A DNA stretch of 40,127 nt, from the NCBI GenBank assembly GCA_021324255.1, contig JAJPJL010000125.1, positions 1 to 40,127 on the forward strand, in the 5' to 3' direction. The DNA is from Bacillota bacterium (GTDB lineage Bacteria > Sysuimicrobiota > Sysuimicrobiia > Sysuimicrobiales > Segetimicrobiaceae). The translations under genes were made by a program, and so were the position numbers. The notes under the pieces were generated by a model. The model made no database searches. It was not told the DNA's origin and saw nothing but the letters and a program-made list of their open reading frames with translations. Numbering within the stretch: position 1 is the first letter of the stretch; each line of letters starts with the position of its first letter. Positions 16,500-24,759 of the stretch are shown piece by piece.

Positions 16500-18977
16500 T
16501 CACCCCGTAGACGAGGCTCGCCGGCGCGCGGCCAGCTGCTGCACCGCCGGCCAGATGCCGATTTGGCCGGCGAGCCGCTCCCGTTCCAAGCGCTCCTCCG
16601 CCGTGGTGGTCGCGATGACATAGTCCTCGGGGATGTCCCGAACCACGGCGACGCCGCCCTCGCGTCCTTCCAGCAGATCCAACACGATCAACACCTCATT
16701 GAAAGCGCCTCTACGCTGCCCGAGGGTCTTCCACAGGGCGCGGTACTGATCGCCGAGGTGCAGGGCGGCCGCGACGCGGTCCACGTTCGCCGTGCGGGCC
16801 AAGACTTTCATCGGCGCGTTGTCCAAGATGCCGCGTGCGTGCTCGCTTTCGAAGTCTTCGAGCCGCTGGCTGATCGCCATGACGCCGGCGCCGAATTTCC
16901 GAAAGCGGCGGAACATCCCCACCAGCGACTCGGCGGCCACCGGGTTGAGGAGAGCGGTCCAGGTCTCGTCGCTGACCACGTACTTCGGCCGCGCCGCTTC
17001 GCTGCGAATGCGGCGGTAGACGAGGTGGTTGGCGAGCAGCGCGGCGATCGGTGCAAGTTCCGGGTAGTCCGCGTCGAGCCCCTCGGTGTCGAGGCAGACA
17101 ATCGGCGCGTGCAGATCCACCGTGGACGGCCGGTCGAGAAGACGCGCGTACACGCCGCGATCGCTCCAGCGTTCCAGCCGCCGCGCGATGCCACGGGCGG
17201 CGGCCCAGTCTTCGGGCGCCGCCTCGTGCCGGCCCACCTGCTCGAACGTGCGAAGCGTGCGCACGAGATCACGCAGCATGACCTCTGCGCCCGCGGCGCG
17301 CTCGTAGGTCTGCCGGATCGCCGCTTCGAGCACCGCGACTTCCTGCCGGTTCAAGCCGGCGCCGGGGTCGACCACCATGAGCGCGACCAGGCTGCGGAGC
17401 AGCAGGAGCTGCGCGGGATCCGGCTCCGTCTCGCCGGGAAGCAACTCGAACGGGTTCACCGCCGTGCCGGCGGCCGGATCGAGACGCACGTGCTGCCCAC
17501 CGTACAGCTCGCAGAACGGGCGGTACGCGCCGCCTTTGTCGACGATGACGACGACCGGGTCGAGGGCAAGCAGGTGGGAGAGCCACGCGATCGCAAAATG
17601 CGTCTTCCCGCCGCCGGACTCCCCGACGACCACCGCGTTCCACGACGGCAGCCGCGGGTCGAAGGGGTCGAGGGCGACGACGCTGTCGCCGCGGGTGAGC
17701 AACGGGCACACGGGGCGTTCGGCACCGCGCCACGGCGCGTACGAGGGGATGAAATCCGCGGCATTGCTGCTCAGCATGCGGAGCAGTCGCTCGTTCGGGA
17801 GCCCACTGAACGGCGCCAGCTGGAAAAACTGCCGCCGCAGCGCGACCGATTCGATGCGCGCGTCCGCGCCGGGAATCTGGCGAAAGGCGTCGAGCGCCCG
17901 GCGGGCCGCCTCCCGCGCGGCCTCGGGTGTGCGCTCCTGCAGCACCACGGCGACGCCCACGCGCATGACGCGTTCGCCGGAGACCTGCATGAGGTCCAGC
18001 GCGCTGGCCACCTGCCGCTCGACCGCGCGGGCGTTCGAGTCTCCGCCGTCCTGGGCCCGCACCGCCTGACGGCTCAGGCGGCTCTTGAGTTCGAGCCGCT
18101 TCAGTTGGTCGGAGCGCGGATCGTTCCACGCCTCCATGAGGATCCATCGGGGACCCCGCAGGGCGAGCAAAGGGGCAAGGATGTTGGGCGACGTCGGGCG
18201 GTCCGGCAGGACGTCGAGCGCGACCACGGCATGCGCAAACCCATCCATCCAGAGGAAATCCCAGCGCCGATACAGGTCGGACCGCGCCACCACCGTCCGC
18301 ACCGACGCTCGCCCGAGGCCCGGCCAGGACGCCAGGAGGCGGCGCGGCAACTCGACCTCCTGGGTCGTCGCCGGGACGGGCGGCGGTCCACCCAGGCGCT
18401 TGCGGCCGGGGTTGAAGTACCGCCAGATGGTCGCCACAAGCGCCTCGTCCGTCATCGGCGACGCCCGGAACCCGGCGCGGCCGGCATGCACCACCAGCGC
18501 GTCGCGCAGGAAGCGCAGTTCTTCCAGGTGGCGGGCATACATCGCGCCGTCCACCGGCGTCCACCAGCGCCGGGTACGACGCGGCGGATGATACGAGAGA
18601 TCGAAGAAGCAGCGATAATTCGTCAGTTGCTCGCGTGCGTGCGCGCCGCTCCACGCGGCCACGCGCCGGCGGTGCAGCTCGCGGACGAGCGGATGCGGGG
18701 ACCGGCAGCCGTCGGCGAACGCGCGCAGCAGCCCGGTATAGTCGGCATGGACCTCGACGATCACGCGGAGACACTCGCCCTCGGGGATCGCGGCGCCGAG
18801 CATCGTGCGGAGGTGATCGTTGCTCCTGGCGAGTTGCGCGGCGTCCCACGCCTCGGTGCCGGGGAGCGTGGCCTCGAAGCCCAGCCGGTAGCTCCCGTCG
18901 CGCAGGACGACGACACCGTCGCGCACCGTCCAGTATGGGAGCTCTCGCGTTAGGTTCCCCGCCGGATCCGGCCGCAT
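16500..18977 (-). CDS. VirB4/TrbE-type ATPase of type IV secretion system
   Basis: 825 residues from the ATG at 18977, which is 10 bases after the stop of the VirB3-like gene. Upstream in-frame starts at 19016 (ATG) and 19046 (GTG) would overlap that gene by 29 and 59 bases and seem less likely. Walker A GESGGGKTH is at about 452-460, followed by VVVIVDKGGAYRPF. The Walker B-like CLDTEGLDADYPELAPIAALL comes later, then VVSDETWTALL and AISQRLEDF, a typical VirB4 order. The N-terminal half is the CagE/VirB4 domain. This ATPase energises pilus assembly and substrate transfer at the inner membrane. A 185-base gap separates it from the next gene. Confidence 0.88.
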   Translation of the reverse strand: MRPDPAGNLTRELPYWTVRDGVVVLRDGSYRLGFEATLPGTEAWDAAQLARSNDHLRTMLGAAIPEGECLRVIVEVHADYTGLLRAFADGCRSPHPLVRELHRRRVAAWSGAHAREQLTNYRCFFDLSYHPPRRTRRWWTPVDGAMYARHLEELRFLRDALVVHAGRAGFRASPMTDEALVATIWRYFNPGRKRLGGPPPVPATTQEVELPRRLLASWPGLGRASVRTVVARSDLYRRWDFLWMDGFAHAVVALDVLPDRPTSPNILAPLLALRGPRWILMEAWNDPRSDQLKRLELKSRLSRQAVRAQDGGDSNARAVERQVASALDLMQVSGERVMRVGVAVVLQERTPEAAREAARRALDAFRQIPGADARIESVALRRQFFQLAPFSGLPNERLLRMLSSNAADFIPSYAPWRGAERPVCPLLTRGDSVVALDPFDPRLPSWNAVVVGESGGGKTHFAIAWLSHLLALDPVVVIVDKGGAYRPFCELYGGQHVRLDPAAGTAVNPFELLPGETEPDPAQLLLLRSLVALMVVDPGAGLNRQEVAVLEAAIRQTYERAAGAEVMLRDLVRTLRTFEQVGRHEAAPEDWAAARGIARRLERWSDRGVYARLLDRPSTVDLHAPIVCLDTEGLDADYPELAPIAALLANHLVYRRIRSEAARPKYVVSDETWTALLNPVAAESLVGMFRRFRKFGAGVMAISQRLEDFESEHARGILDNAPMKVLARTANVDRVAAALHLGDQYRALWKTLGQRRGAFNEVLIVLDLLEGREGGVAVVRDIPEDYVIATTTAEERLERERLAGQIGIWPAVQQLAARRRASSTG

Positions 18978-18987
18978 CCCGAGGGCT

Positions 18988-19317
18988 TCACCGCACGTAG
19001 GGGTTCGCGTCAACATCGGGCCCAACGATGTAGGCGTGCGGTTCACCGAGGTACTCCAGCAGGTGGCGCAGGTAGTGACGCGGGGTGCGCTCGCGCACGC
19101 GGCGCCACACGGCGAACAGCACGCCGGTCATGAGCAGCGATGCCCCGGCTTCCGCACGAGGCCAGCCGAACAACCCGCCTACGACGAGGTCGCTCACGCG
19201 CGACAATACCACGAAGGCCACGCCCAACCCGAACCAGTCTTCGAGCTCCACGCTGAGCAGCGTCACCGGGGCGTCGAGCTTCCGGTACACGGGATGCTGC
19301 GGCAGCATCCCGCTCAC
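18988..19317 (-). CDS. VirB3/TrbD-like inner membrane protein
   Basis: 109 residues. It begins with a GTG that overlaps the stop of the preceding pilin gene by four bases (GTGA), a sign of coupling. Residues 10-75 hold the VirB3/TrbD pattern: a short N-terminus HPVYRKLDAPVTLLSVELED, two membrane segments close together, then a basic segment (WRRVRERTPRHYLRHLLEYL). VirB3 proteins sit in the inner membrane and associate with VirB4, which is the next gene here; in some systems the two are fused. Confidence 0.78.
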   Translation of the reverse strand: MSGMLPQHPVYRKLDAPVTLLSVELEDWFGLGVAFVVLSRVSDLVVGGLFGWPRAEAGASLLMTGVLFAVWRRVRERTPRHYLRHLLEYLGEPHAYIVGPDVDANPYVR

Positions 19318-19640
19318 CCGTGAATCATGCGGATGATCTGACCGCCGAAGAACAGGACCACGGAACCGATGATGACCCAGAGCGCGTTGCGCACGCCGTT
19401 CCGGTGGTCGGCGACGATCACCGCGCCGGCGACCAGCAGGGCCGCGGTGGCGTAGGCAAGCCCGAACGCGCCCGACAGGCTCGAGGCGGCTTCGTTGAAC
19501 AGGTTCGTCAACGGCGCGAAGAGATCGCCGCCGGACGTTGTCTGGGCCCCGGCGGCGGACGGATACGCCGCGAGCCCGGCCGCCGCGCCGGCGCTCGCCG
19601 CCAGCACGGCGGCCGCACGCCGCATCACCCGGCGTGACAT
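19314..19640 (-). CDS. VirB2/TrbC-type pilin
   Basis: 108 residues. An N-terminal signal peptide (about 1-32, ending SAAGAQTT) is followed by a short polar stretch and two membrane helices (LAYATAALLVAGAVIVADH and ALWVIIGSVVLFFGGQIIRMI), the standard layout of the VirB2/TrbC major pilin. The start ATG is one base after the stop of the VirB10-like gene. It comes directly before the VirB3-like gene, the usual gene order. Confidence 0.78.
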   Translation of the reverse strand: MSRRVMRRAAAVLAASAGAAAGLAAYPSAAGAQTTSGGDLFAPLTNLFNEAASSLSGAFGLAYATAALLVAGAVIVADHRNGVRNALWVIIGSVVLFFGGQIIRMIHG

Positions 19641-19641
19641 G

Positions 19642-20979
19642 TCACGACGCCTCCGTCACGAGGATGACGAGCGGTGTCCCCGCGGGGAGCTCACTCGTCG
19701 CGATCGGCCCCGAAACGCCGCTCCGCGGCGCCACGGTCCCCGCCAGCGACGAGGCCAGATACGCCCACGGCGGCGCTGTCTGGCCCACGGTCGCCTGTCC
19801 CCAACTGCCGCTGAGCGTCAGGCCCTGCTGGGCAAGCGCCTGTCCGTACGCGGCCGTGGCCTGGGCCGCGGCGATCAACGCTGCCGCGGCGGCCTGCGGC
19901 TGCCGCAACGTGGTCCGGCCGGCAAGCCCGGGAACCAGATGATCGGGATCCAGCGCGACGCCGTGCGCCGTGCCACGGCCCTGGGTCACCGTGAAGCGAA
20001 TCTCGATGCGCCCGTCCGGGCTCAACGTGGCCTCTCCGAGCCACGCCGCGGCCGGATGGTCGGTCTCCGCGATCGCGGGCGACGGCGTCCCGCTCGACGC
20101 CACGAGCACGCCCGTCGCCAACCGGGCGGTCAGGCGCGCGCCGACGGTCCAGCGTGCGTTCTCGCCGGGGCCGGCCGCGCCGTCCGCAAGCTCGGCGCCG
20201 CCGCCCCGCCCGGCCTGCTCCGGGGCGGCGGCATCGCGGTCATAGACCAGCGGCGAGCCGGGCGGGGTCGCCTCGGAGGGAGCGGCCCCGCGCGGCGCCG
20301 CCGTCGCCGAGACCGCGTCCGGCCCCTGTTCGCGATTGAACACCAGCGGGCTGCCCGACAGCGCGGGGTCCGGCGCGGACGCGGCAGACGTCACCGTCCA
20401 CGCCTGGGGCACAGGTGGCAGCGCCGGCAGGCCGGCAACCGGTCCCGCGACCGATGCCGGCCGCTCGGGGATCGTGGGCGCAACGAACCGCGGGCGCGCG
20501 TGCTCGGCCACGAACGAACGCAGCATCAGCGCGTGTGACGCCGGCGGCGGGGTGTGGCGAGCGCTCGGCTCGGGCGCGTGGCGGCGGAAGAACGAAGACG
20601 CAGCCAGTGAGAGCAGGATGAGACCGGCCAGTCCCAGCGGGATCGCGGCCGCGACATGGCGTTTGGCGATCAGCCGGTCTCCCGCATCGCTCTCATACTC
20701 GCCCCACCAGAACAATCGCGCGCGCAGCGCGCGCCACCATCGCGAGCGTGCCAGCGCGCGCTCGCTGTCGAGCCGGATCTGCGTCCCCGACAACTCCGCC
20801 AGGACGTGTGAGTACACGTCCGGGGCTTCCACGGCGAGCCGCGCGAGGATAGACGGCACGGCGCTCGGCGCGAGATCCACGTCGTCGCCAAGCACCTCAC
20901 GGATCCGCTGCGTCGCGCCTGGTGTGAGGGTGATCTCCATGTGGGTGCGCTGCTCCGTCGCCGCCTTGCCGCGGCCCAT
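19642..20979 (-). CDS. VirB10/TrbI-like single-pass protein, divergent
   Basis: 445 residues; first gene of the type IV secretion operon. The N-terminal 105 residues are cytoplasmic and mixed in charge. One membrane segment follows (AAIPLGLAGLILLSLAAS), then a proline-rich stretch (about 135-260) and a C-terminal domain that opens with GARLTARLATGVLVASSG, reads GEATLSPDGRIEIRF and closes with ELPAGTPLVILVTEAS. This layout, and the typical VirB10 elements of a start strand with G-x-L-x-A-x-L-x-T, a helix-rich middle and a final G-T-P-hydrophobic strand, point to VirB10/TrbI, the scaffold linking inner membrane and channel. Homology is distant. ATG at 20979 and ATG at 20940 are both possible starts; neither has a strong ribosome site. 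Confidence 0.6.
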   Translation of the reverse strand: MGRGKAATEQRTHMEITLTPGATQRIREVLGDDVDLAPSAVPSILARLAVEAPDVYSHVLAELSGTQIRLDSERALARSRWWRALRARLFWWGEYESDAGDRLIAKRHVAAAIPLGLAGLILLSLAASSFFRRHAPEPSARHTPPPASHALMLRSFVAEHARPRFVAPTIPERPASVAGPVAGLPALPPVPQAWTVTSAASAPDPALSGSPLVFNREQGPDAVSATAAPRGAAPSEATPPGSPLVYDRDAAAPEQAGRGGGAELADGAAGPGENARWTVGARLTARLATGVLVASSGTPSPAIAETDHPAAAWLGEATLSPDGRIEIRFTVTQGRGTAHGVALDPDHLVPGLAGRTTLRQPQAAAAALIAAAQATAAYGQALAQQGLTLSGSWGQATVGQTAPPWAYLASSLAGTVAPRSGVSGPIATSELPAGTPLVILVTEAS

Positions 20980-21003
20980 CGACGTCGTGATGTTTCATAG
21001 TTC

Positions 21004-21019
21004 TGATGTCCAGACATCA
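21004..21019. promoter_or_regulatory. 16-bp perfect palindrome between two divergent genes, likely operator
   Basis: TGATGTCCAGACATCA is perfectly symmetrical around its central CA. A further TGATGT half-site lies at 20988-20993. A TATACT that could be a -10 for the rightward Lon-like gene starts two bases after the palindrome (21021-21026). The stretch is A/T-rich compared with the GC-rich surroundings. It lies between the first gene of the type IV secretion operon (leftward) and the Lon-like gene (rightward). That position would let one DNA-binding protein control both. No regulator gene is adjacent. Confidence 0.5.
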
Positions 21020-21085
21020 CTATACTTCTGGAGGCGCGCGCGTCAAGAGGCGAACTGTTGCTCTCCACCGAAGTGCATCCGCACC

Positions 21086-23548
21086 ATGACTGCCTCTCCC
21101 CACGATGCCCGGCAACTCCCCGCCGACGCGCTCGCGTGGCGCTGCGATCCGCAGCAGCTCGCATTTCGATCCACGGAAGAGGTATCGCCCGACGTCCAGA
21201 TCATCGGCCAGACGCGCGCCGTCCGGGCCCTCGGGTTTGGGCTCGGCGTCGAGCACAGCGGCTACAACATCTTCGTGAGCGGGGCGCCGGGCACGGGGCG
21301 CAGCACGTACACGCGGGCCGAGGTGGAACGCGTGGCGCGCACGCGGCCGGCGCCGCCCGACTGGTGCTACGTCCGCAACTTTGCGAACGCCAGCCAGCCC
21401 ACGGCCATCTCGCTGCCGCCGGGGCGCGGGGCGGCGTTCCAGCACGACGTCGCGGAGATGGTCGCCGAGGTGCGAGAAGGGCTCCGGCGCGCGTTTGCCA
21501 GCGACGTGTACGAGCGCCGGAGAACGGAGGTCATCAAGCAGTACGAGCAGGCGGTCGGCGCGATCTGGCAACGCCTCGAGGAGCAGGCGCGGCAGCAAGG
21601 GCTGCTGGTGCAGCGCACCCCCGCCGGCGTCGTGACGGTGCCGGTCGATCTGCAGGGGCGCGCGATTTCCGAGGAAGTGTTTCAGCAACTCCCCGAGGCG
21701 GACCGGGAGCGGATCCGGCAGCGCACCCAGGCGCTCCAGGACGCGGTCGCCGAGATGCTGCGGCAGGTTCGGGCCAAGGAACGCGAAGGGCGCGAAGCGC
21801 TCCGGGCGCTGGAGCAGGAGACGGCGCGGTACATGATCGACGCGCCGGTGTCACGCCTCAAGGACGAGTACGCGGACCACCCGGCGGTCACGGCGTTTCT
21901 CGACGCCACGCGCCGCGATATGCTGGAGCACCTCTCGGAGATCCGGGGCGACGGCGAGGAGGACGGCGGGCCTCGACCGGAGCTCCCGATCCCGCGGCGG
22001 GACCCGTTCGCGCGATACCAGGTCAACCTCTTCGTCTCCCACGCGCAGGAGTCGGGGGCGCCGGTCGTCGTCGAGCCCAACCCCACGTACTACAACCTCG
22101 TCGGCAAGAGCGAGTATCGCGCCGAGTTCGGCGCCATGGTGACCGATTTCACGATGATCAAGCCCGGCGCGCTGCACCTGGCAAACGGCGGCTACTTGAT
22201 CCTGAACGCACGGGACGTGCTGCTCAACCCCATGGCGTACGACGGCCTCAAGCGCGCGCTGCGGAGCGGGCAGGTCCGCATCGAGTCGCTCGCCGAGACC
22301 CTCGGCATGATCCCGACCGCGACCTTGAGGCCGGACCCGATTCCGCTCGACGTGAAGGTCGTGATGATCGGCACGCCCGAGCTCTACCACCTGCTGTACG
22401 CGCTCGACGAGGAGTTCGACAAACTGTTCAAAGTGCGCGCGGATTTCGACGTCGTCATGGATCGCACGCCCGAGACGATCCAGGAGTACGCGCGTGCGAT
22501 CGCCGCGATCTGCCACCGGCACCAGCTCTGCCACCTCGATCCGACGGCGATGGCGAGCATTCTGGAGTACAGCGCCCGTCTCGCGGCGCGTCAGGACAAG
22601 CTCAGCACGCGCTTCAACGAGGTCGTCGAGATTGTGTTCGAAGCCACGGCGTGGGCGCGGCAAGCCGGCAGTTCGCTGGTGACGCGCGAGCACGTGATGC
22701 GCGCGATCGAGGAAAAGGCCTCTCGCTCGAACATGGTGGAGGAGAAGATCCGCGAGATGATCACGCAGGGCCAGATCCTCGTGGACACCGCGGGCACCGT
22801 CATCGGGCAGATCAACGGCCTCTCCGTGCTCCAGCTCGGCGACTACACGTTCGGGCAACCGAGCCGCATCACCGCCCGGGCCTACGTCGGCGGCCGGGGG
22901 GTCGTGAACATCGAGCGTGAAACGCAGATGTCCGGGCGGATCCACAGCAAGGGCGTGTTCGTCCTCTCCTCCTTTCTGGCCAGCCGGTTCGCACAGCAGC
23001 AGCCGCTCAGCCTCTCCGCCTCCCTGACGTTCGAGCAGCTCTACTCGGATGTGGACGGCGACAGCGCGAGCTCCACCGAGCTGTACGCGCTCCTCAGCGA
23101 GCTCTCCGGCCTGCCGATCGACCAGGGAATCGCGACCACCGGGTCCGTGAACCAGATGGGCGATCTGCAGCCGATCGGCGGCGTCAACGAGAAGATCGAA
23201 GGCTTTTACTACGTGTGCAAGGCGAAGGGGCTCACGGGACGGCAAGGCGTCATCATCCCGCATCAAAACGTGTCGCATCTCATGCTGCGGGACGAGGTGG
23301 TCACGGCCGTGCGCGAGGGTCGCTTCCGGGTGTGGGCCGTGCGCGATGTGGACGAAGGCATAGAGATCCTCACCGGCGCGCCCGCGGGCACGCCCGACGA
23401 GTCCGGCCGCTACCCCGCGGGGTCGGTCAACGCGCGGGTCGCCGCGCGCCTCGCCGAGCTGGCGAGCCGTTATCGAAAGTTCGGGGAACGCGACGGGCGG
23501 CCAGACGATCGGCCGCCTCAGGGCACGCCGCCTGCGCCCGGCGGCTAG
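21086..23548 (+). CDS. Lon-related ATP-dependent peptidase (AAA_32/LonB-LonC type)
   Basis: 820 residues. An N-terminal segment leads into an ATPase domain with Walker A GAPGTGRST at 66-74 (Arg in place of the usual Lys, as in several members of this family). A long helical insertion follows (about 120-300), then the second ATPase part with YNLVGKSEYRAEFGAM, HLANGGYLILNARDVL and ALDEEFDKLFKVRADFD. The C-terminal Lon protease domain has the catalytic Ser660 in DGDSASSTELYALL and Lys703 in GGVNEKIEGF, 43 residues apart as in E. coli Lon. It should degrade unfolded or specific proteins in the cytoplasm. I start at the ATG at 21086; no strong ribosome site is seen. It is transcribed away from the type IV secretion operon. 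Confidence 0.88.
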   Translation: MTASPHDARQLPADALAWRCDPQQLAFRSTEEVSPDVQIIGQTRAVRALGFGLGVEHSGYNIFVSGAPGTGRSTYTRAEVERVARTRPAPPDWCYVRNFANASQPTAISLPPGRGAAFQHDVAEMVAEVREGLRRAFASDVYERRRTEVIKQYEQAVGAIWQRLEEQARQQGLLVQRTPAGVVTVPVDLQGRAISEEVFQQLPEADRERIRQRTQALQDAVAEMLRQVRAKEREGREALRALEQETARYMIDAPVSRLKDEYADHPAVTAFLDATRRDMLEHLSEIRGDGEEDGGPRPELPIPRRDPFARYQVNLFVSHAQESGAPVVVEPNPTYYNLVGKSEYRAEFGAMVTDFTMIKPGALHLANGGYLILNARDVLLNPMAYDGLKRALRSGQVRIESLAETLGMIPTATLRPDPIPLDVKVVMIGTPELYHLLYALDEEFDKLFKVRADFDVVMDRTPETIQEYARAIAAICHRHQLCHLDPTAMASILEYSARLAARQDKLSTRFNEVVEIVFEATAWARQAGSSLVTREHVMRAIEEKASRSNMVEEKIREMITQGQILVDTAGTVIGQINGLSVLQLGDYTFGQPSRITARAYVGGRGVVNIERETQMSGRIHSKGVFVLSSFLASRFAQQQPLSLSASLTFEQLYSDVDGDSASSTELYALLSELSGLPIDQGIATTGSVNQMGDLQPIGGVNEKIEGFYYVCKAKGLTGRQGVIIPHQNVSHLMLRDEVVTAVREGRFRVWAVRDVDEGIEILTGAPAGTPDESGRYPAGSVNARVAARLAELASRYRKFGERDGRPDDRPPQGTPPAPGG

Positions 23549-23552
23549 CGAC

Positions 23553-24161
23553 GTGCCCCGCTCCGCCGCGGCCGGCGCGTGCGGCGCGGCGGGGGTGTAT
23601 CCCGTCGTCCGGCGACCATCGGACCACGCCGCCACCGCACCGTGCGGCCGTGCGGCCACGGTGCTCTACCGGTGGCGAAGCGCGGCGGCGCGCCTCTGGT
23701 CCCGCCTCCCACTGTGGGCTCGATACACGCTCGTGTGGTGGCTCAACGCGCATTTTGTCATCGGCGCGGTCGCGGTGGTGCGCGACGACGCCGGACGCGT
23801 GCTCGTCGCCCGCCACACGTACCGGCGCCGGCGGCCGTGGGGCCTGCCCGGCGGCTGGGTGCGCCGCGGCGAGGATCCGGCCGACACGGTCGTGCGCGAG
23901 GTCCTGGAGGAATCGGGACTGCGCATCCGGGCGATTCGACCGATGACGGTTCAGCGGGAAGCGCCGCACCACCTGACCGTGGTGTACGCGGCCCGTCCCG
24001 ACGGCGGCGCGTTCCGCCCGAGCGACGAAGTGGCAGAGGTTCGGTACATCGTCCCTGGCGAGTGGCCGGAGGGATTACGGGAGGACCACCGGTCGCTGAT
24101 CCTCGCGTCGGTCGGGCATCCGTCCTTCGCCGAAGGGCCCGCGGCCGCGAGCCGCCCGTGA
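23553..24161 (+). CDS. Nudix hydrolase
   Basis: Up to 202 residues. The Nudix box is complete: GWVRRGEDPADTVVREVLEESGL (about residues 105-127), with REVLEESG holding the metal-binding glutamates. The core VIGAVAVVRDDAGRVLVARHTYRRRRPWGLPGG is typical. The substrate (oxidised nucleotide, nucleotide sugar or other) cannot be told. The N-terminal 70 residues before the fold are low in homology but include an amphipathic stretch, LWSRLPLWARYTLVWWLN, seen in some membrane-near Nudix proteins. The GTG at 23553 follows the Lon-like stop by 4 bases, so the two may be cotranscribed; a later GTG near 23660 is an alternative start. Confidence 0.82.
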   Translation: MPRSAAAGACGAAGVYPVVRRPSDHAATAPCGRAATVLYRWRSAAARLWSRLPLWARYTLVWWLNAHFVIGAVAVVRDDAGRVLVARHTYRRRRPWGLPGGWVRRGEDPADTVVREVLEESGLRIRAIRPMTVQREAPHHLTVVYAARPDGGAFRPSDEVAEVRYIVPGEWPEGLREDHRSLILASVGHPSFAEGPAAASRP

Positions 24162-24344
24162 TCGCCGCGACAGACGGCGCGCCGCGCCCGGACCCGTATC
24201 CGATCGCCTCGTGTGGGGCCGCGCCGTTATCGAGCGCGCCGACGGTGTGGGCGCGTGCTCGCGTGGCTGCGCCCCCTGGGCCGTGGCGTGCGTGCGTGCG
24301 TGTTGGCGGGCGCGCCGGCGATGTGCTAAGGTGATCGAGAAGTT

Positions 24345-24422
24345 GCCCCCATCGTCTAGGCCGGCCTAGGACATCGGCCCTTCAAGCCGGTAACGCGGGT
24401 TCGAATCCCGCTGGGGGCACCA
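24345..24422 (+). tRNA. tRNA-Glu (anticodon TTC), CCA encoded, unusual loops
   Basis: A full cloverleaf can be drawn. The acceptor stem is GCCCCCA with TGGGGGC, followed by discriminator A and an encoded CCA. The anticodon arm is TCGGC-CCTTCAA-GCCGG, and the T arm is GCGGG-TTCGAAT-CCCGC. The anticodon is TTC, which reads Glu, and the body resembles bacterial tRNA-Glu (start GCCCCCATCGTCTAG). Two features are odd: position 33 is C instead of the nearly universal U, and the D loop is two bases longer than usual, producing a perfect palindrome CTAGGCCGGCCTAG. It may be a functional variant or a decaying copy. Confidence 0.85.
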
Positions 24423-24499
24423 ACCTCGAAGCCCCCGGGAATGATCTCGTGCGCATGATGACAGCGCAGCCCTGTTGCCGCGCGGGGTCTGAGCATATC

Positions 24500-24527
24500 T
24501 TGACGATATATCCGTTGGAGATATACT
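24500..24527 (+). promoter_or_regulatory. promoter and operator of the vapBC pair
   Basis: TTGACG (24500-24505) and TATACT (24522-24527) are separated by 16 bases, a good sigma70-type match in an island of A/T-rich DNA. Overlapping inverted repeats are present: ATATC-ttgac-GATAT (24495-24509), and TATATCC with GGAGATATA around the spacer. These fit binding sites for the VapB ribbon-helix-helix dimer, as expected for an autoregulated toxin-antitoxin operon whose first start codon is 25 bases downstream. Confidence 0.55.
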
Positions 24528-24552
24528 TCGAGGGTAAAGAGAGGTGTTGACC

Positions 24553-24759
24553 GTGGCCAAGACGCTCCTGGATATTGAAGAGAAACTCCTCGACGACGCC
24601 CGCCGGCTGGCCAAAGTGCGCACAAAGCGTGAGGCCGTCGAAGTCGCCCTGCGGGAGTTCGTGAAACGCCACCGTACCCGAAGCCTCATATCGGCTGCCG
24701 GGACAAGCTCGATCCGATGGACCCCCGCGGACGTCCGGGCCATGCGTGAGGGCAGCTAG
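24553..24759 (+). CDS. vapB: VapB-type antitoxin
   Basis: 68 residues from a GTG at 24553, with GAGAGG about 8 bases upstream; a TTG at 24544 is too close to this site. The N-terminal part, AKTLLDIEEKLLDDARRLAKVRTKREAVEVALREFV, is a ribbon-helix-helix of the VapB (type II antitoxin) family, which would bind the operator as a dimer. The C-terminal part ending WTPADVRAMREGS would wrap the toxin. The stop is directly followed by the vapC start. Confidence 0.85.
   Translation: MAKTLLDIEEKLLDDARRLAKVRTKREAVEVALREFVKRHRTRSLISAAGTSSIRWTPADVRAMREGS

Noticed and set aside
16161-18953. 930-codon plus-strand frame opposite the VirB4 gene
   Set aside because: It is the antisense shadow of the VirB4-like ATPase, whose Walker motifs are unmistakable on the minus strand.
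21851-23659. 602-codon minus-strand frame opposite the Lon-like gene
   Set aside because: Shadow frame; the plus strand carries the catalytic Ser-Lys dyad and ATPase motifs.
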